Positions 16,064-26,500 of a DNA stretch of 64,000 bases are shown here, piece by piece. The stretch comes from FW021-bin31 sp964647485 (GTDB taxonomy: Bacteria; Bacteroidota; Bacteroidia; Chitinophagales; Chitinophagaceae). The notes beneath the pieces were generated by a model. That model was given only the letters and a program-made list of their open reading frames with translations. It was not told where the DNA came from and did not search any database. The translations under genes were made by a program, and so were the position numbers. How positions within the stretch are numbered: position 1 is the stretch's first letter; the number at the start of each line of letters is the position of its first letter. The stretch lies in NCBI GenBank assembly GCA_964647485.1, contig CAZYHV010000013.1, forward strand, positions 38,204 through 102,203, in the 5' to 3' direction.

Positions 16064-16206
16064 CTAATACAATCACTTTTCAGATAAATAAAAAGTAATA
16101 ATTCGAAACAATCAGACAAAGATGGGCAATTTTATTGCCAATATGTGATTTTGAGACAAAATGACAGAATGTGCTAAAAAAAGGGAAGAAAACTTAAAAA
16201 GAAAAT

Positions 16207-16599
16207 TTATTTCACAACATTAAATTTCCCGGACTCCACAAGATGACCTTGCTTATCCCGCAACTGATAAATATAGATTCCACTATAATAATCCTTCAAA
16301 TTAAGTGTTTTATTATCACTGAAACCGGTAATTTTATCTACTGCTTTCCCTAAGAAATTATAAATCTTAATTTCATAGGTTTTATTATAAGGATTGCTTT
16401 TTAATTTGAAATTAATCTGGCGGGTAGCCGGAACAGGATATAATTTCAAGAGCTTCTTATCTTCTTTATGCTGCTGGGTTTGAGTAGACTTGGTATTAAC
16501 TTTTAGAAAATCTTTGCCAAAATCAAATTTGTCTTGTGCGCTCAAAGTGAACGTACCGCAAACAAATATAAGTAATAAAAAAGTAAGCCTTTTCTTCAT
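16207..16599 (-). CDS. Small T9SS type A sorting domain protein
   Basis: This is a 130-residue exported protein of unknown function. It begins with a signal peptide (MKKRLTFLLLIFVCGTFTLSAQ). About 30 residues later starts a type IX secretion sorting domain: LYPVPATRQINFKL, IYNFLGKAVDKI and GIYIYQLRD, ending in a Gly-Lys-Phe-x-Val-Val-Lys tail. Cargo proteins of this pathway normally carry a large passenger domain, but here almost nothing separates signal and sorting domain. The start at 16599 was chosen because it begins the signal peptide; an upstream extension in frame lies partly in the leader. It may be a real small surface protein or the remnant of a larger gene. Confidence 0.8.
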   Translation of the reverse strand: MKKRLTFLLLIFVCGTFTLSAQDKFDFGKDFLKVNTKSTQTQQHKEDKKLLKLYPVPATRQINFKLKSNPYNKTYEIKIYNFLGKAVDKITGFSDNKTLNLKDYYSGIYIYQLRDKQGHLVESGKFNVVK

Positions 16600-16672
16600 G
16601 GCAATCAATTCTAAAAGTTTCTTATTCAATAATATTCTATTTTCATTTTTACCCCTTTTCAAGGAGCTAACG

Positions 16673-16680
16673 CAAAATTA
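16673..16680 (-). promoter_or_regulatory. -7 box for the T9SS-domain gene
   Basis: On the minus strand the sequence is TAATTTTG, 73 bases before the ATG at 16599. Confidence 0.4.
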
Positions 16681-16825
16681 ATAAATAACGAGAGGATAAA
16701 TATAAGAAATTTTTTGTTTTATTCAAAATTTAACATTCCCCGCTGTCTATTTTTTATTTTCTTTTACATTTTAAAAGAGAACATCCTACTTTATTAGCTC
16801 AATAATTATGCCAACGATCGCATAA

Positions 16826-16859
16826 TAAGAAAAAGCACCCAAGAAAGGTGCTTTTCTTA
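16826..16859 (-). terminator. Terminator of the Nif3/zinc-ribbon operon
   Basis: On the minus strand TAAGAAAAGCACC pairs with GGTGCTTTTTCTTA around a short loop, ending in a T-rich run. It begins about 20 bases after the stop of the zinc-ribbon gene. Confidence 0.8.
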
Positions 16860-16879
16860 CACTTAAATATATAATTTAA

Positions 16880-17638
16880 TTATATCTCAACAGCATCAAA
16901 CAGATCAGGATCTGTCAATATTCTTCCACAATTTTCGCAGGCAATAATTTTCTTTCGCTGACGAATTTCAGCTTGTACTTGAGGAGGAATCGCATTAAAA
17001 CACCCACCACAGGACTCTCTCTCTATACTTACAATCGCCAATCCATTCCTATACGTACGACGAATTTTTTCATACGCATTTAGAAGGCGATCTTCTACTT
17101 TGTCTTTGGCTTTAGCGGATCTTTCCTCTAATTTTTTTTCTTCTTCTTCTGTTTCCCCGATAATCTTTTCCAGCTCAACCTTTTTCACTTTCAAATCTTC
17201 TTTCCTAACTTTCAGGGCTTTTTGTGCTATCTTTTTATTCTCTTCCTTCTGTTTTATCTTGACTTCTGCATCCCGAATTTGCTTCTTCGCATATTGCGCT
17301 TCTAATTCTTCATGCTCAATCTCTTTAGAGATGGCCTCATACTCACGGTTATTTTTCACATTATCCTGTTGCGTTTCATATTTTTTAATCAACTCTTCAG
17401 AATTTTTGATCCCGCGTTTTTTCTCAACAATAAAATTCTCTATTCCTTGAATTTCTGCTTCAATATTAGATTTTCTGGTATTTAACCCTTCAATATCATC
17501 TTCCAGATCATTGACCTCCATGGGTAATTCTCCCCGAAGGATAGCAATTTCATCTAATTTTGAATCGATCTTCTGTAATTTTAACAGAGATTCTATCTTT
17601 TCTTCTATGGAAAATTCCTTTGATTTTGCTTTCGCCAT
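16880..17638 (-). CDS. Zinc-ribbon coiled-coil protein (C4-type, CT398-like)
   Basis: This is a 252-residue protein of a conserved family whose exact role is unsettled; members are thought to act in nucleic-acid or RNA-linked processes. Residues 10-190 form a long charged coiled coil (repeated EELxKKxE patterns). The C-terminal zf-RING_7-type zinc ribbon has two pairs of cysteines, CGGC and CENC, separated by about 25 residues (PPQVQAEIRQRKKIIA between them). It lies 3 bases after the Nif3-like gene, and this pairing is widespread in bacteria, suggesting a shared function. It is the second gene of a two-gene operon. Confidence 0.9.
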   Translation of the reverse strand: MAKAKSKEFSIEEKIESLLKLQKIDSKLDEIAILRGELPMEVNDLEDDIEGLNTRKSNIEAEIQGIENFIVEKKRGIKNSEELIKKYETQQDNVKNNREYEAISKEIEHEELEAQYAKKQIRDAEVKIKQKEENKKIAQKALKVRKEDLKVKKVELEKIIGETEEEEKKLEERSAKAKDKVEDRLLNAYEKIRRTYRNGLAIVSIERESCGGCFNAIPPQVQAEIRQRKKIIACENCGRILTDPDLFDAVEI

Positions 17639-17641
17639 AGC

Positions 17642-18739
17642 TTAATGCAAATAATTTATTGGATTCGTACGAATATTCGACTTCAAAGCTGCAAAGGTAG
17701 GAAATTTTTCTTTCAAAATACGATTAAAAACATCTACTGTAAATTGTTCACTCTCAAAATGCCCGATATCGGCAATTACCAACTGTCCATCAGCATCAAA
17801 AAATTCGTGGTATTTAAAATCGGCCGTTATAAACAGATCCGCGCCTGCCCGAATAGCCTTTTTCAACAAGAAGCTACCGGCACCACCACAAACCGCTACT
17901 TTTTTTATCTTTTTTCCCAGAAGAGGAGTATAACGGATTCCTCCGGCCTTCATGTTCATTTTTATTTTTTGTAGAAACTCCATCTCCTCCATTGGTTTTT
18001 CTAACACGCCTATCATGCCACTTCCTACTTTTTCATACTCATTTTCTAAGGCTACAATATCGTAGGCTACTTCTTCATATGGATGAGCCTGTTGCAGAGC
18101 AGCAATTACTTTGCTTTTTATGACAGCCGGAAAGATCACCTCTAATTTCGTCTCCGGTTCTACATGTTGCTTTCCCTTTTCTCCTACATAAGGATTTGTC
18201 TCTTCTCCGGCTTTGAAAGAACCTTCCCCCTTTACACTAAATCCGGACTCGCTATAATTCCCAATATGCCCTGCTCCGGCTTCAAAGAGTGCCGATCGAA
18301 CCTGTTCTGCCTGCTTATGCGGAACAAAAGTATATAACTTATTTAGCTCGTTTTTTTTAGGAAGCAGTATCTGTTGATTCTGAAGGCCCAATCGTTCGCA
18401 AATCATAGCATTGACTCCCTGTTTCACATTGTCGAGATTGGTATGAGCGGCATAAATAGCAACATCCTTTTTTATGGCTTTGATTACCGTTCGCTCGACG
18501 TAATTTTTCCCATTCAACTGCTTCAACCCCTTAAAAATAATCGGATGATGGGCAATAATCAGGTTGCAGCCTCTTTCGACAGCTTCTTCTACCACCGCTT
18601 CAGTAACATCTAAAGTGAGCAAGGCATTGGTCACATCCTCTTCCGGATGACCGGTAAGCAAACCGGCATTATCATAGGATTCCTGGTAAGCAGGTGGAGC
18701 AAATTCCGCTATCGTCCGAATAATTTCTTTGATTTTCAT
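17642..18739 (-). CDS. Nif3-like dinuclear metal centre hexameric protein
   Basis: This is a 365-residue Nif3/YqfO family protein. The family binds two metal ions in a ring-shaped hexamer, and some members are described as GTP cyclohydrolase I type 2 homologues, but the physiological role is uncertain. Metal ligands are visible in LIIAHHPIIFKGLK, AAHTNLDN and the C-terminal ADIGHFESEQF. A YqfO-type insertion with HPYEEVAYDIV lies at about residues 200-240. The start is the ATG at 18739 (MKIKEIIRTIAEFAPP), which is the family N-terminus and lies four bases after a -7 box; a longer upstream frame would begin before the promoter. Confidence 0.93.
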   Translation of the reverse strand: MKIKEIIRTIAEFAPPAYQESYDNAGLLTGHPEEDVTNALLTLDVTEAVVEEAVERGCNLIIAHHPIIFKGLKQLNGKNYVERTVIKAIKKDVAIYAAHTNLDNVKQGVNAMICERLGLQNQQILLPKKNELNKLYTFVPHKQAEQVRSALFEAGAGHIGNYSESGFSVKGEGSFKAGEETNPYVGEKGKQHVEPETKLEVIFPAVIKSKVIAALQQAHPYEEVAYDIVALENEYEKVGSGMIGVLEKPMEEMEFLQKIKMNMKAGGIRYTPLLGKKIKKVAVCGGAGSFLLKKAIRAGADLFITADFKYHEFFDADGQLVIADIGHFESEQFTVDVFNRILKEKFPTFAALKSNIRTNPINYLH

Positions 18740-18743
18740 AAAA

Positions 18744-18751
18744 CAAAGATA
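18744..18751 (-). promoter_or_regulatory. -7 box abutting the Nif3-like start
   Basis: On the minus strand TATCTTTG is followed by TTTT and then the ATG, the same spacing as at folD and at 43302-43309. A leaderless transcript is inferred. Confidence 0.65.
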
Positions 18752-18763
18752 GGTTACCGGTCT

Positions 18764-18780
18764 GACGGTTCCAAACCGTC
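18764..18780. repeat. Short inverted repeat between divergent genes
   Basis: GACGGTT pairs with AACCGTC around a three-base loop. It lies between the Nif3-like promoter and the start of the next gene and lacks a T run. Confidence 0.45.
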
Positions 18781-18831
18781 TGACTGATAACAAACGCATA
18801 AAAAGTATCTAAAAATGATTACCTTAGAAAA

Positions 18832-19557
18832 ATGCTTTTAAAAATCTCTTGCAAGACGTTTCTTTTGTTTTGCTTATGTTGCATCACTATCTTATCTGCC
18901 AAAGCACAGGTCACCATCACCGGAAAAATAACCGATGCCGTCACCGGAAAGCCACTCTCAGGAGCTTACATTGTTGGTAAAAGCGGACGAAGCATTGTTT
19001 ATACCGATTCTTCAGGTCATTATAAGATTACCGTAAAGAAAGAGAGAACAGTGAAATATCATTATGTTGGTTATTTTATTGAAGAATTCGATATTCCGAA
19101 ACGGCTCACCCACATCGTCCATGACGTCAAGCTCCTGCCCAAGCGAAGTCGGTTAAAAATGGTGGAGGTAAAGGGATACTCAAAATATACCCTAGACTCA
19201 TTAGACCGAATAAAAGATTTTAACACTTTCTTACAACGTTCCAATCCCAATTTTCTGGATACGCACACCCCACCCGAACACGGAGCCGGTTTTGTTTTTC
19301 ATCCCTTTACTTATTTTTCAAAAGACGCCCGCAGGAAACGACAATTCCGAAAAAGGTATAAGCAACATGAAAAAGAAGCTTATATCGATTCCCGATACAG
19401 CCCGAAGACGGTTTCCAAAGTAACCGGTCTCACAGGAGATTCACTAAAAATATTTATGCTCAAGTATCGCCCACCCTACAAATTTACCCGACATGCAGAA
19501 GAATTGGTATTCAAATCCTGGATTCTCAAGCATTATAAAAAATGGATAAAGAGATGA
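18832..19557 (+). CDS. Secreted carboxypeptidase-regulatory-like domain protein
   Basis: This is a 241-residue exported protein of unknown function. Residues 1-25 are a signal peptide ending in SAKAQ. Residues 28-110 form a CarboxypepD_reg-like beta-sandwich (ITGKITDAVTGKPLSGAYIVGKSG, TDSSGHYKITV), the domain common in Bacteroidota TonB-linked outer-membrane proteins. The remaining 130 residues are very basic and helical (RRKRQFRKRYKQHEKEAY), typical of a recurring Bacteroidota envelope family. No receptor barrel follows. A degenerate -7 box TACCTTAG ends four bases before the ATG. Confidence 0.8.
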   Translation: MLLKISCKTFLLFCLCCITILSAKAQVTITGKITDAVTGKPLSGAYIVGKSGRSIVYTDSSGHYKITVKKERTVKYHYVGYFIEEFDIPKRLTHIVHDVKLLPKRSRLKMVEVKGYSKYTLDSLDRIKDFNTFLQRSNPNFLDTHTPPEHGAGFVFHPFTYFSKDARRKRQFRKRYKQHEKEAYIDSRYSPKTVSKVTGLTGDSLKIFMLKYRPPYKFTRHAEELVFKSWILKHYKKWIKR

Positions 19558-19640
19558 ACACTTATTCTATATTTTTTGGGAAATTTGCTGTTTCTTAACC
19601 TACTACCGAAGACTTACTTATACCGAAATATAATTTTACG

Positions 19641-21134
19641 ATGGAAAATAAATATGCACAATACGTAGAAAAAATGCAGAAAATTGCTGATATAAAATAT
19701 GCTTCAGCCGTACTCAACTGGGATGAAGAGACTTATCTTCCGGAAAAAGGAGCCGAATTTAGAGGACGGCAAATGGCCACTCTATCTACGCTGGCTCACG
19801 ATCTTTTTGCCGATAAAAAATTGGGCGATCTTTTACTAGAGCTATCTCAAGATTCGACACTCGATACTATACAAAAGGGGAATGTGCAACGCAGTAGGGA
19901 GAATTACGACAAAAACAAGAAATATCCTACTGCATTTGTTCATCGTCTATCCATGACTTCCTCCGAATGTTACCATGCCTGGATAAAAGCCAGAAAAGAA
20001 AACGATTTTAGTCTCTATCAACCGGCACTACAAAAGATGGTGAACCTGAAAAGAGAAGAAGCAGAATTACTGGGTTACAACGATCACCCCTATGATGCCC
20101 TCTTAGATGATTTTGAAAAAGGAGCTACCGTAAAAATGCTGGATCAGATTTTTCATCAGGTAGAAACTTCTTTACAGCCTATTACAGACAAAATACTCGA
20201 ACAGGAGCCTCTCGACAACCGTCTTCTTCATCAACATTTTGATAAAGATCAGCAATGGGACTTTAGCATAAAAACCCTTAAAGCCATGGGTTTTGATTTC
20301 AAAGCCGGTCGGCAAGATATTTCTGAACATCCATTCACCACCAGTTTTAACCCTAAAGATGTCAGAGTGACTACGCGTGTCGACGAAAACGATTTTGCTT
20401 TCCTCCTATGGAGTAGTATTCATGAAGGAGGGCATGCCTTATATGAGCAAGGATTATCGGAAAAACAATATGGCCTTCCGGCAGGAGAAGCGACTTCTCT
20501 TTCTATTCACGAATCTCAATCTCGTTTATGGGAAAATAATGTAGGAAGAAGTTTGCCTTTCTGGCAACATTTTTATCCAAAGCTAAAGACTCTATTTAAC
20601 AATCAACTAAAGGACAAAGACCTGAATACTTTTTATAGCGCCATGAATAAGGTTCAAGCCAGTCCCATAAGAACAGAATCCGATGAATTAACCTATCATT
20701 TTCACATCCTCATTCGTTATGAAATCGAGAAAGACCTGATTTCGGGAAAATTGTCGGTAAAGGATCTAAAAGAGGCTTGGAATAATGCCTACAAAAAATA
20801 TCTGGGGATTGACATCAAAGATGACAAAACAGGTATTTTGCAGGATATTCATTGGAGTTTTGGGGGATTTGGATATTTCCCTACTTACTCTCTGGGGAGT
20901 TTCTACGCAGCACAATTTTTTAGTGCTGCTCAAAACAGCATTGATCATCTGGATGAAAAAATAGCACAAGGCAATCTTCACGAACTACTTTCCTGGCTAC
21001 GTACGCATATACATCAACATGGAAGCCTTTATCGTTCTGAAGAGTTATGTAAAAAGATAACAGGAGAATCTTTAGACATTTCCTACTTTATAGACTATGC
21101 CAAAGAAAAATATAAAACTTTGTATTCACTTTAA
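19641..21134 (+). CDS. M32 family metallocarboxypeptidase (Taq type)
   Basis: This is a zinc carboxypeptidase that removes C-terminal residues from peptides, probably in the cytoplasm since no signal is seen. The 497 residues are full length. The zinc motif HEGGH is in SSIHEGGHALYEQG at about residues 259-272, followed by the third ligand region SIHESQSRLWENNVGRS. IRTESDELTYHFHILIRYEIE and the Gly-rich IHWSFGGFGYFPTYSLGS are family signatures. It stands alone between two exported-protein genes. Confidence 0.95.
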   Translation: MENKYAQYVEKMQKIADIKYASAVLNWDEETYLPEKGAEFRGRQMATLSTLAHDLFADKKLGDLLLELSQDSTLDTIQKGNVQRSRENYDKNKKYPTAFVHRLSMTSSECYHAWIKARKENDFSLYQPALQKMVNLKREEAELLGYNDHPYDALLDDFEKGATVKMLDQIFHQVETSLQPITDKILEQEPLDNRLLHQHFDKDQQWDFSIKTLKAMGFDFKAGRQDISEHPFTTSFNPKDVRVTTRVDENDFAFLLWSSIHEGGHALYEQGLSEKQYGLPAGEATSLSIHESQSRLWENNVGRSLPFWQHFYPKLKTLFNNQLKDKDLNTFYSAMNKVQASPIRTESDELTYHFHILIRYEIEKDLISGKLSVKDLKEAWNNAYKKYLGIDIKDDKTGILQDIHWSFGGFGYFPTYSLGSFYAAQFFSAAQNSIDHLDEKIAQGNLHELLSWLRTHIHQHGSLYRSEELCKKITGESLDISYFIDYAKEKYKTLYSL

Positions 21135-21183
21135 ACATCCGGGAGAGATTTTAAATTTTGCGCCCCTTTCCCGTTTTATTGTA

Positions 21184-21191
21184 TAATTTTG
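21184..21191 (+). promoter_or_regulatory. -7 box for the outer-membrane protein gene
   Basis: TAATTTTG lies 34 bases before the ATG at 21226. Confidence 0.5.
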
Positions 21192-21225
21192 TTGTTTATC
21201 TATTACTTATAAAATTCCTTTATCT

Positions 21226-21816
21226 ATGAAAAAGTATCTTTTGGGACTGCTACCCTTTCTTCTTCTAGCGTTGAGTATTAACCCTACACAAGCACAAACA
21301 CAAAAAGGGAATATTATGGTTGGAATGCAAGTAGCCAACATTGGGGGAACCTTCCAAAATGGAAGTAATTCTTTCGCATTGAGTCTGACACCTTCCGCTG
21401 CTTATTTTGTCAAAAACAACTTGGCACTAGGAGGGATGATTGATTTAGGGCTTCAAAGTGAAAATAGCTCCACTTCTTTTTCTTATGGTATTGGTCCTTG
21501 GGCAAGGTATTATTTCGAGGGGCCTAAAAAAATGCGATTTTCTCCTCATGCCTCTTTTTTTCTTGATGGTTTTGTCGGATTCCAAGGTATTTCTCATCAA
21601 CATGGAGGAAGTACCAATGGCATAGGCATCAAGGTAGGACCCGGTCTTTCTTATTTTCTCACCTCCAACATTTCTTTGGATGCCGCCATCAACTATAATC
21701 TGGTATTGGGCTTCGGAAATGCAACGACCGTCAACAAGTTGGGACTCAACATCGGATTTCAGATCTTTCTGCCCGGTCATGATTTAAAAGAAAAATATCA
21801 AAATGGTCATTTTTAA
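21226..21816 (+). CDS. Outer-membrane beta-barrel protein (porin-like)
   Basis: This is a 196-residue protein predicted to sit in the outer membrane. It has a signal peptide ending PTQAQ at about residue 24. Alternating hydrophobic and polar strands with Gly- and aromatic-rich turns follow (SYGIGPWARYYF, GIGIKVGPGLSYFL, KLGLNIGFQIFL), as in the OmpA-like eight-strand barrels common in Bacteroidota. The last ten residues are hydrophilic. The function is unknown. It lies 18 bases upstream of recN but is not functionally related to it in any obvious way. Confidence 0.8.
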   Translation: MKKYLLGLLPFLLLALSINPTQAQTQKGNIMVGMQVANIGGTFQNGSNSFALSLTPSAAYFVKNNLALGGMIDLGLQSENSSTSFSYGIGPWARYYFEGPKKMRFSPHASFFLDGFVGFQGISHQHGGSTNGIGIKVGPGLSYFLTSNISLDAAINYNLVLGFGNATTVNKLGLNIGFQIFLPGHDLKEKYQNGHF

Positions 21817-21834
21817 AGAGTACTATTCTACTTC

Positions 21835-23493
21835 ATGCTATTACAACTCGACATAAAGAACTATGCTATTATAGAGAAAGTTTCGGTAACTTTCTCTAAC
21901 CATCTCAATGTCATTACGGGAGAAACAGGAGCCGGAAAATCTATTTTATTAGGTGCATTATCTCTTATTTTAGGAGTCAGAGCAGGCAAAGGCACTTTAA
22001 AAAATAAAAATAAAAAAGCTATTATAGAAGGGACATTTTCTTTGCCGAATCGAAAGGAAATAACCGGCTTTTTCGAAGAAAATGAATTGGATTATGCCCA
22101 TGAGACCTTTCTGAGAAGAGAAATAAACGCTTCCGGTAAATCCAGGGCTTTTATTAATGACACCCCCGTCACTCTCAAAAAGCTCTCTTTATTCAGTACT
22201 TTACTGGTGGATCTGCATCAACAATTTGATACGCTACAATTGGGACAAACTCATTTCCAACTACAGATGTTGGATATACTGGCCGGACATACAGCATTAT
22301 TAAAATCTTATCAAAGCCAATATGCATGCTATCAGGAAAGTGATCAATTATTCCGGGAATTAAAGGAAAAAGTAAGCAGCAGCTCCAAAGAAGTAGATTA
22401 CAATAATTTTCTACTAAAAGAATTAGAAGAGGCAGATTTTGTTGAAGATGAATTAGAAGAGCTGAACAAAGAATTGCAAACACAAAGCCATACAGAAGAA
22501 CTCAAACAAAATCTCTCCGGTGCCACTTCTTTGCTGGAAGAAGATGAAACTGCTATTATTTCTCAATTGCGTCAAATTCAAAGTCAACTGGATCATTTAA
22601 TCCCTTATCAGAAAAAGTTGCCTTCCCTGATGGAGCGGATGGCTTCCAGCCAGATAGAGCTACAAGATATAGCAGACGAATTGGCTCAGGTCAATGAAGA
22701 GATCGAATATGATGAAGAACGCATCTCCTTCATTCAGGATCGTTTAAATACCGGCTATAAACTATTAAAAAAACATCAGTTGCAGACGACAAGAGAGCTA
22801 TTAGAGCTACAAGCCTCTTTAAAGGCACAGATTGCAGCGGTAGAAAACCTGGACAGCGATTTAGAAAAAGCGAAAAAAGAAAAAGAGCAGCAACGGGAAG
22901 CAACCCAAAAACTGGCAGACAAAATAACTCAAAATCGTCAAAAACAGATTCCGTCCTTTACGAAAGAATTACACTCCCTATTAGCGCGTGTCGGCATGCC
23001 CAATGCCCGAATCAGAGTAACAATGACTAAAGCAGAGCTCTCTGAACTCGGACAAGATGAAGTAACCTTTGAATTCGATGCCAATAAGAGCGGATATTTT
23101 TTACCTATTAGAAAAGTGGCATCCGGCGGAGAACTCAGTCGACTGATGCTGTGCATCAAATCATTAACCGCCCATTCAGCAACGCTTCCCACGCTCATTT
23201 TTGACGAAATTGAAAGTGGTATTTCGGGGGAAGCCGCCAGGCAAGTAGGTTTTTTGCTGCAAGAACTGGCTACGTCTCATCAAGTGATCTGTATCTCACA
23301 TCAACCCCAGGTAGCGGCAAAGGCAAACACCCATTTCCAGGTATCAAAAGCAGAAAAAGAAGGCAGCATTACCTCTGAGATCCACCAACTCTCTAAAGAA
23401 GAAAGAATACAAGTCATCGCCGGCATGATGAGTGGAGATCGACCTACCCAGGCTACATTGACGAGCGCGAAAGAGATGATGGAAGAACGCTGA
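21835..23493 (+). CDS. recN: DNA repair protein RecN
   Basis: RecN is an SMC-like ATPase that gathers and protects broken DNA ends. The 552 residues match the family length. Walker A GETGAGKSILLGALSLILG is at about residues 29-47, with a coiled-coil middle (about 150-370), the ABC signature VASGGELSRLMLCIK, and Walker B LIFDEIESGISGEAA. The gene is followed after 38 bases by the AddA-like gene, and AddB-like comes next, so the three genes probably form a break-repair cluster. The start overlaps no neighbour. Confidence 0.96.
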   Translation: MLLQLDIKNYAIIEKVSVTFSNHLNVITGETGAGKSILLGALSLILGVRAGKGTLKNKNKKAIIEGTFSLPNRKEITGFFEENELDYAHETFLRREINASGKSRAFINDTPVTLKKLSLFSTLLVDLHQQFDTLQLGQTHFQLQMLDILAGHTALLKSYQSQYACYQESDQLFRELKEKVSSSSKEVDYNNFLLKELEEADFVEDELEELNKELQTQSHTEELKQNLSGATSLLEEDETAIISQLRQIQSQLDHLIPYQKKLPSLMERMASSQIELQDIADELAQVNEEIEYDEERISFIQDRLNTGYKLLKKHQLQTTRELLELQASLKAQIAAVENLDSDLEKAKKEKEQQREATQKLADKITQNRQKQIPSFTKELHSLLARVGMPNARIRVTMTKAELSELGQDEVTFEFDANKSGYFLPIRKVASGGELSRLMLCIKSLTAHSATLPTLIFDEIESGISGEAARQVGFLLQELATSHQVICISHQPQVAAKANTHFQVSKAEKEGSITSEIHQLSKEERIQVIAGMMSGDRPTQATLTSAKEMMEER

Positions 23494-23531
23494 TTTTTGA
23501 AATTCAAGAAAAAAGGCTAATTTAGAGAAAT

Positions 23532-26500
23532 ATGTCCACTTCCAAACCGCTGCTCATCTATAAAGCCTCTGCCGGCTCCGGAAAAACATCCGTATTAACC
23601 GAACAATTTATTGCCTTATTGCTGTCCGGCTCCGTCCATCAATACCGTCGGACTATGGCTGTAACCTTTACCAATAAAGCTACTCGGGAGATGAAAGGAC
23701 GGATATTAACCGTCTTAAAAAGCTTGGCAAAAAAAGACAGAGAGAATAAAGATGCAGAACGTTTTTTAGCACACAAACAACAGTATCATATAGATTGGAA
23801 AGAAGAGACCATTCGAAAGAAAGCTGGAGAGGTCTATCAAAGAATCCTACATGATTATAGCCGATTGACAATCACAACCATCGACAAGTTTGTTCAGCAA
23901 ATCATTCGAAGTTTCACTTTTGAGTTGGGGATCGCTGCGGATTATCAAGTCAGCTTGAATCTCAAACAAGTAGCCGGAGACCTCAGTGAGATGCTTCACG
24001 ATGCACTAGACAGGAATCCGGAATTATTGAAATGGATTACCAACCGAGCTAAAAAAAGAATTAACGAGGGAAAAAATTGGAATTATGAATCTGAACTTTT
24101 GAAGCTTTCTCTTCAAATATTTTCAGAAGACTTTCAGGAATTTGATATTAAAATAGACAAGGAAACAGAGAAACAAGGCCATCAGATTTTTGAAGAAACA
24201 CTGCACAAAATAACAAAGATAAAAAAGGATTTTAAAACTGCTATCACTGCTCACCAGCAACAAATTGTCAATACCCTTTCAAGCACCCAACTCGAAGTGA
24301 AGCTTTTAAAAAGAAAATCCAAGAACCCATTACTTAAATTTCAAAACTCCTTTGAAAAATTAATAGCCTATCTTTTGGAATATGGATCCGGGAGTATAGA
24401 AAATTTAATTGATTCGCCTGAAAATTGGTTTACCAAAAAAACAAAGGAGGAGGGCTTGCCTTATTACGAACAACTTCATCCACTCGTTAAAGCCTTTATT
24501 GACACCTATCATGAAAAAATAGAGGCCTATAAATTAGCATTGGCACTGGAAACCAATCTATATTATTTGAGGTTGATGAAAGAAATGAGCCGTCTCCTAG
24601 GAGATTACCGCAAGCAACATCAATTGCTTTTGATTAGTGATGCCACCCATTTATTGGCCGGAATTACTCAAGGTTTAGGCGACAACCCTTCTTTTATCTG
24701 GGAAAAAGCAGGAAATAAATACCAACACTTTCTTTTCGATGAGTTTCAAGATACTTCTCGTAAACAATGGGATAATTTTCGGCCGTTATTAAGCAATACT
24801 TTAGCCGTATCCGAAGGCAAAAGAGCGGAAAATATCATCGTTGGAGATGTCAAACAAAGCATCTACCGGTGGAGGGGTGGCGACTGGAAATTACTTTTAG
24901 AAGATGCCAAAAAGCAGATTGGGATTCCGTTTGTCGCTGAAAAATCCTTGACTACCAACTTCAGAAGTGACGCCCGCATCATCGATTTCAACAATACGAT
25001 TTTTCCCACTATTGTACATTGGTTACAGGAAAACATAAATAGAGAAATAGCAAAGACCGACGATAAGAGTATTCAAGAATTTTGGTTTGAAAAACAATAT
25101 GATAAGACCATAACAGAAGCTTATAAAGATGTCGTTCAAAACAGCCCGGAAGGGAAAAAAGAGAATGCAGGAATTGTAGATTGGGTTACTTTTCCTGTAG
25201 AGAATAATAAAAGTCGTAAAAAGGATACTTTAGATGACATTTTAGAAGTGACAGCTCATAAACTCTATCATTGGATTGTAGAGGAGCAACGTTACAAGCC
25301 CCGACAAATCGGCATACTAGTGCGCGGCAATGCAGAAGCTGAAACGATGATTGCTTATCTAAGAGAAGACCAACGCAAACGAGGAAAATCGGGCGCTTAT
25401 GATCTAATTTCGGGAGATGTACTCAAATTAAAAGATCATCCGGCGATACAGCTGATTATATCGACCTTTCAAATGTTGCTTGATACAGAAGACCGGCACT
25501 TCTACCCTAGTGTTTGTGCTTTTTTATATCACCACTTCCAATCCAACACTCAGGCTTTACATACGCAGGATTGGATGGCTTTGGGGAATAAACCCTTAGA
25601 AGAATTGACTCATTATCTCCCGAAAAAAATTATTCAAAACAAAGATGAACTCCTAAGTCTGCCACTCGTTTCTTTAATAGAACAAATAATCTCCATCTAT
25701 AAACTGGATCAATCGCAAGCAGCTTTACCTTTCCTTTTTGCCTTCAGAGATTATGTCGCGCAATTTACACGTTCTGAAAATAATGACCTTCTTTCCTTTT
25801 TAGCATGGTGGGATTATCAGGATGATTTGAGTCTTCCCATGTCAGAAGATACCAATGCCGTTCAGGTAATGACTATTCATAAGGCAAAAGGTCTGGCTTT
25901 TGACGTTGTCATGCTGCCATTTTTGTTTTGGAAGTTTGATGGCAAGCATACCAATAATGTCTGGACCGACATGACCCTTACCCCTTTTGAAGAATTACAA
26001 ACCACCCCATTGAAATACAATAAATTGATGAGGGGAAGTCTTGTAAAAAGACAATATTATGAAGAAAAAGTCTATTGTCTTATGGATGCCCTCAACACCT
26101 TGTATGTAGCGATGACGCGTGCCCGAAACCATCTTTTCCTATGTCTTCCTGAATACAAAGACGGAAATAATAATATCATGGGGTTGCCCCGAACGTTCTT
26201 GGCTGCCGATCTTCTTCATTATGCTATATCACAGAACGAATTATCTCCCATCAAGGTATCAGATCAAGAGACAAAGAGTATTTCCTCTGAAAATACAACG
26301 ACTCAGGACTGGGCTTTCTCTGCATATCCTATTGCTCATCATCTGGATAAACAAAATATACCCTTAGACAAAAACAAATTAAATCGATTGGACAATGACC
26401 ACAATATCCGGATTGGAATCGTCGTACATGAATTGCTCTCTCAATGTCATTCAATAGAAAATGTTGACCTTGTGTTGAACCGACTCTATCAGGAAGGTTG

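Noticed and set aside
18740..18799. N-terminal extension of the Nif3-like protein
   Set aside because: It reads through the promoter and a hairpin; the family N-terminus is at 18739.
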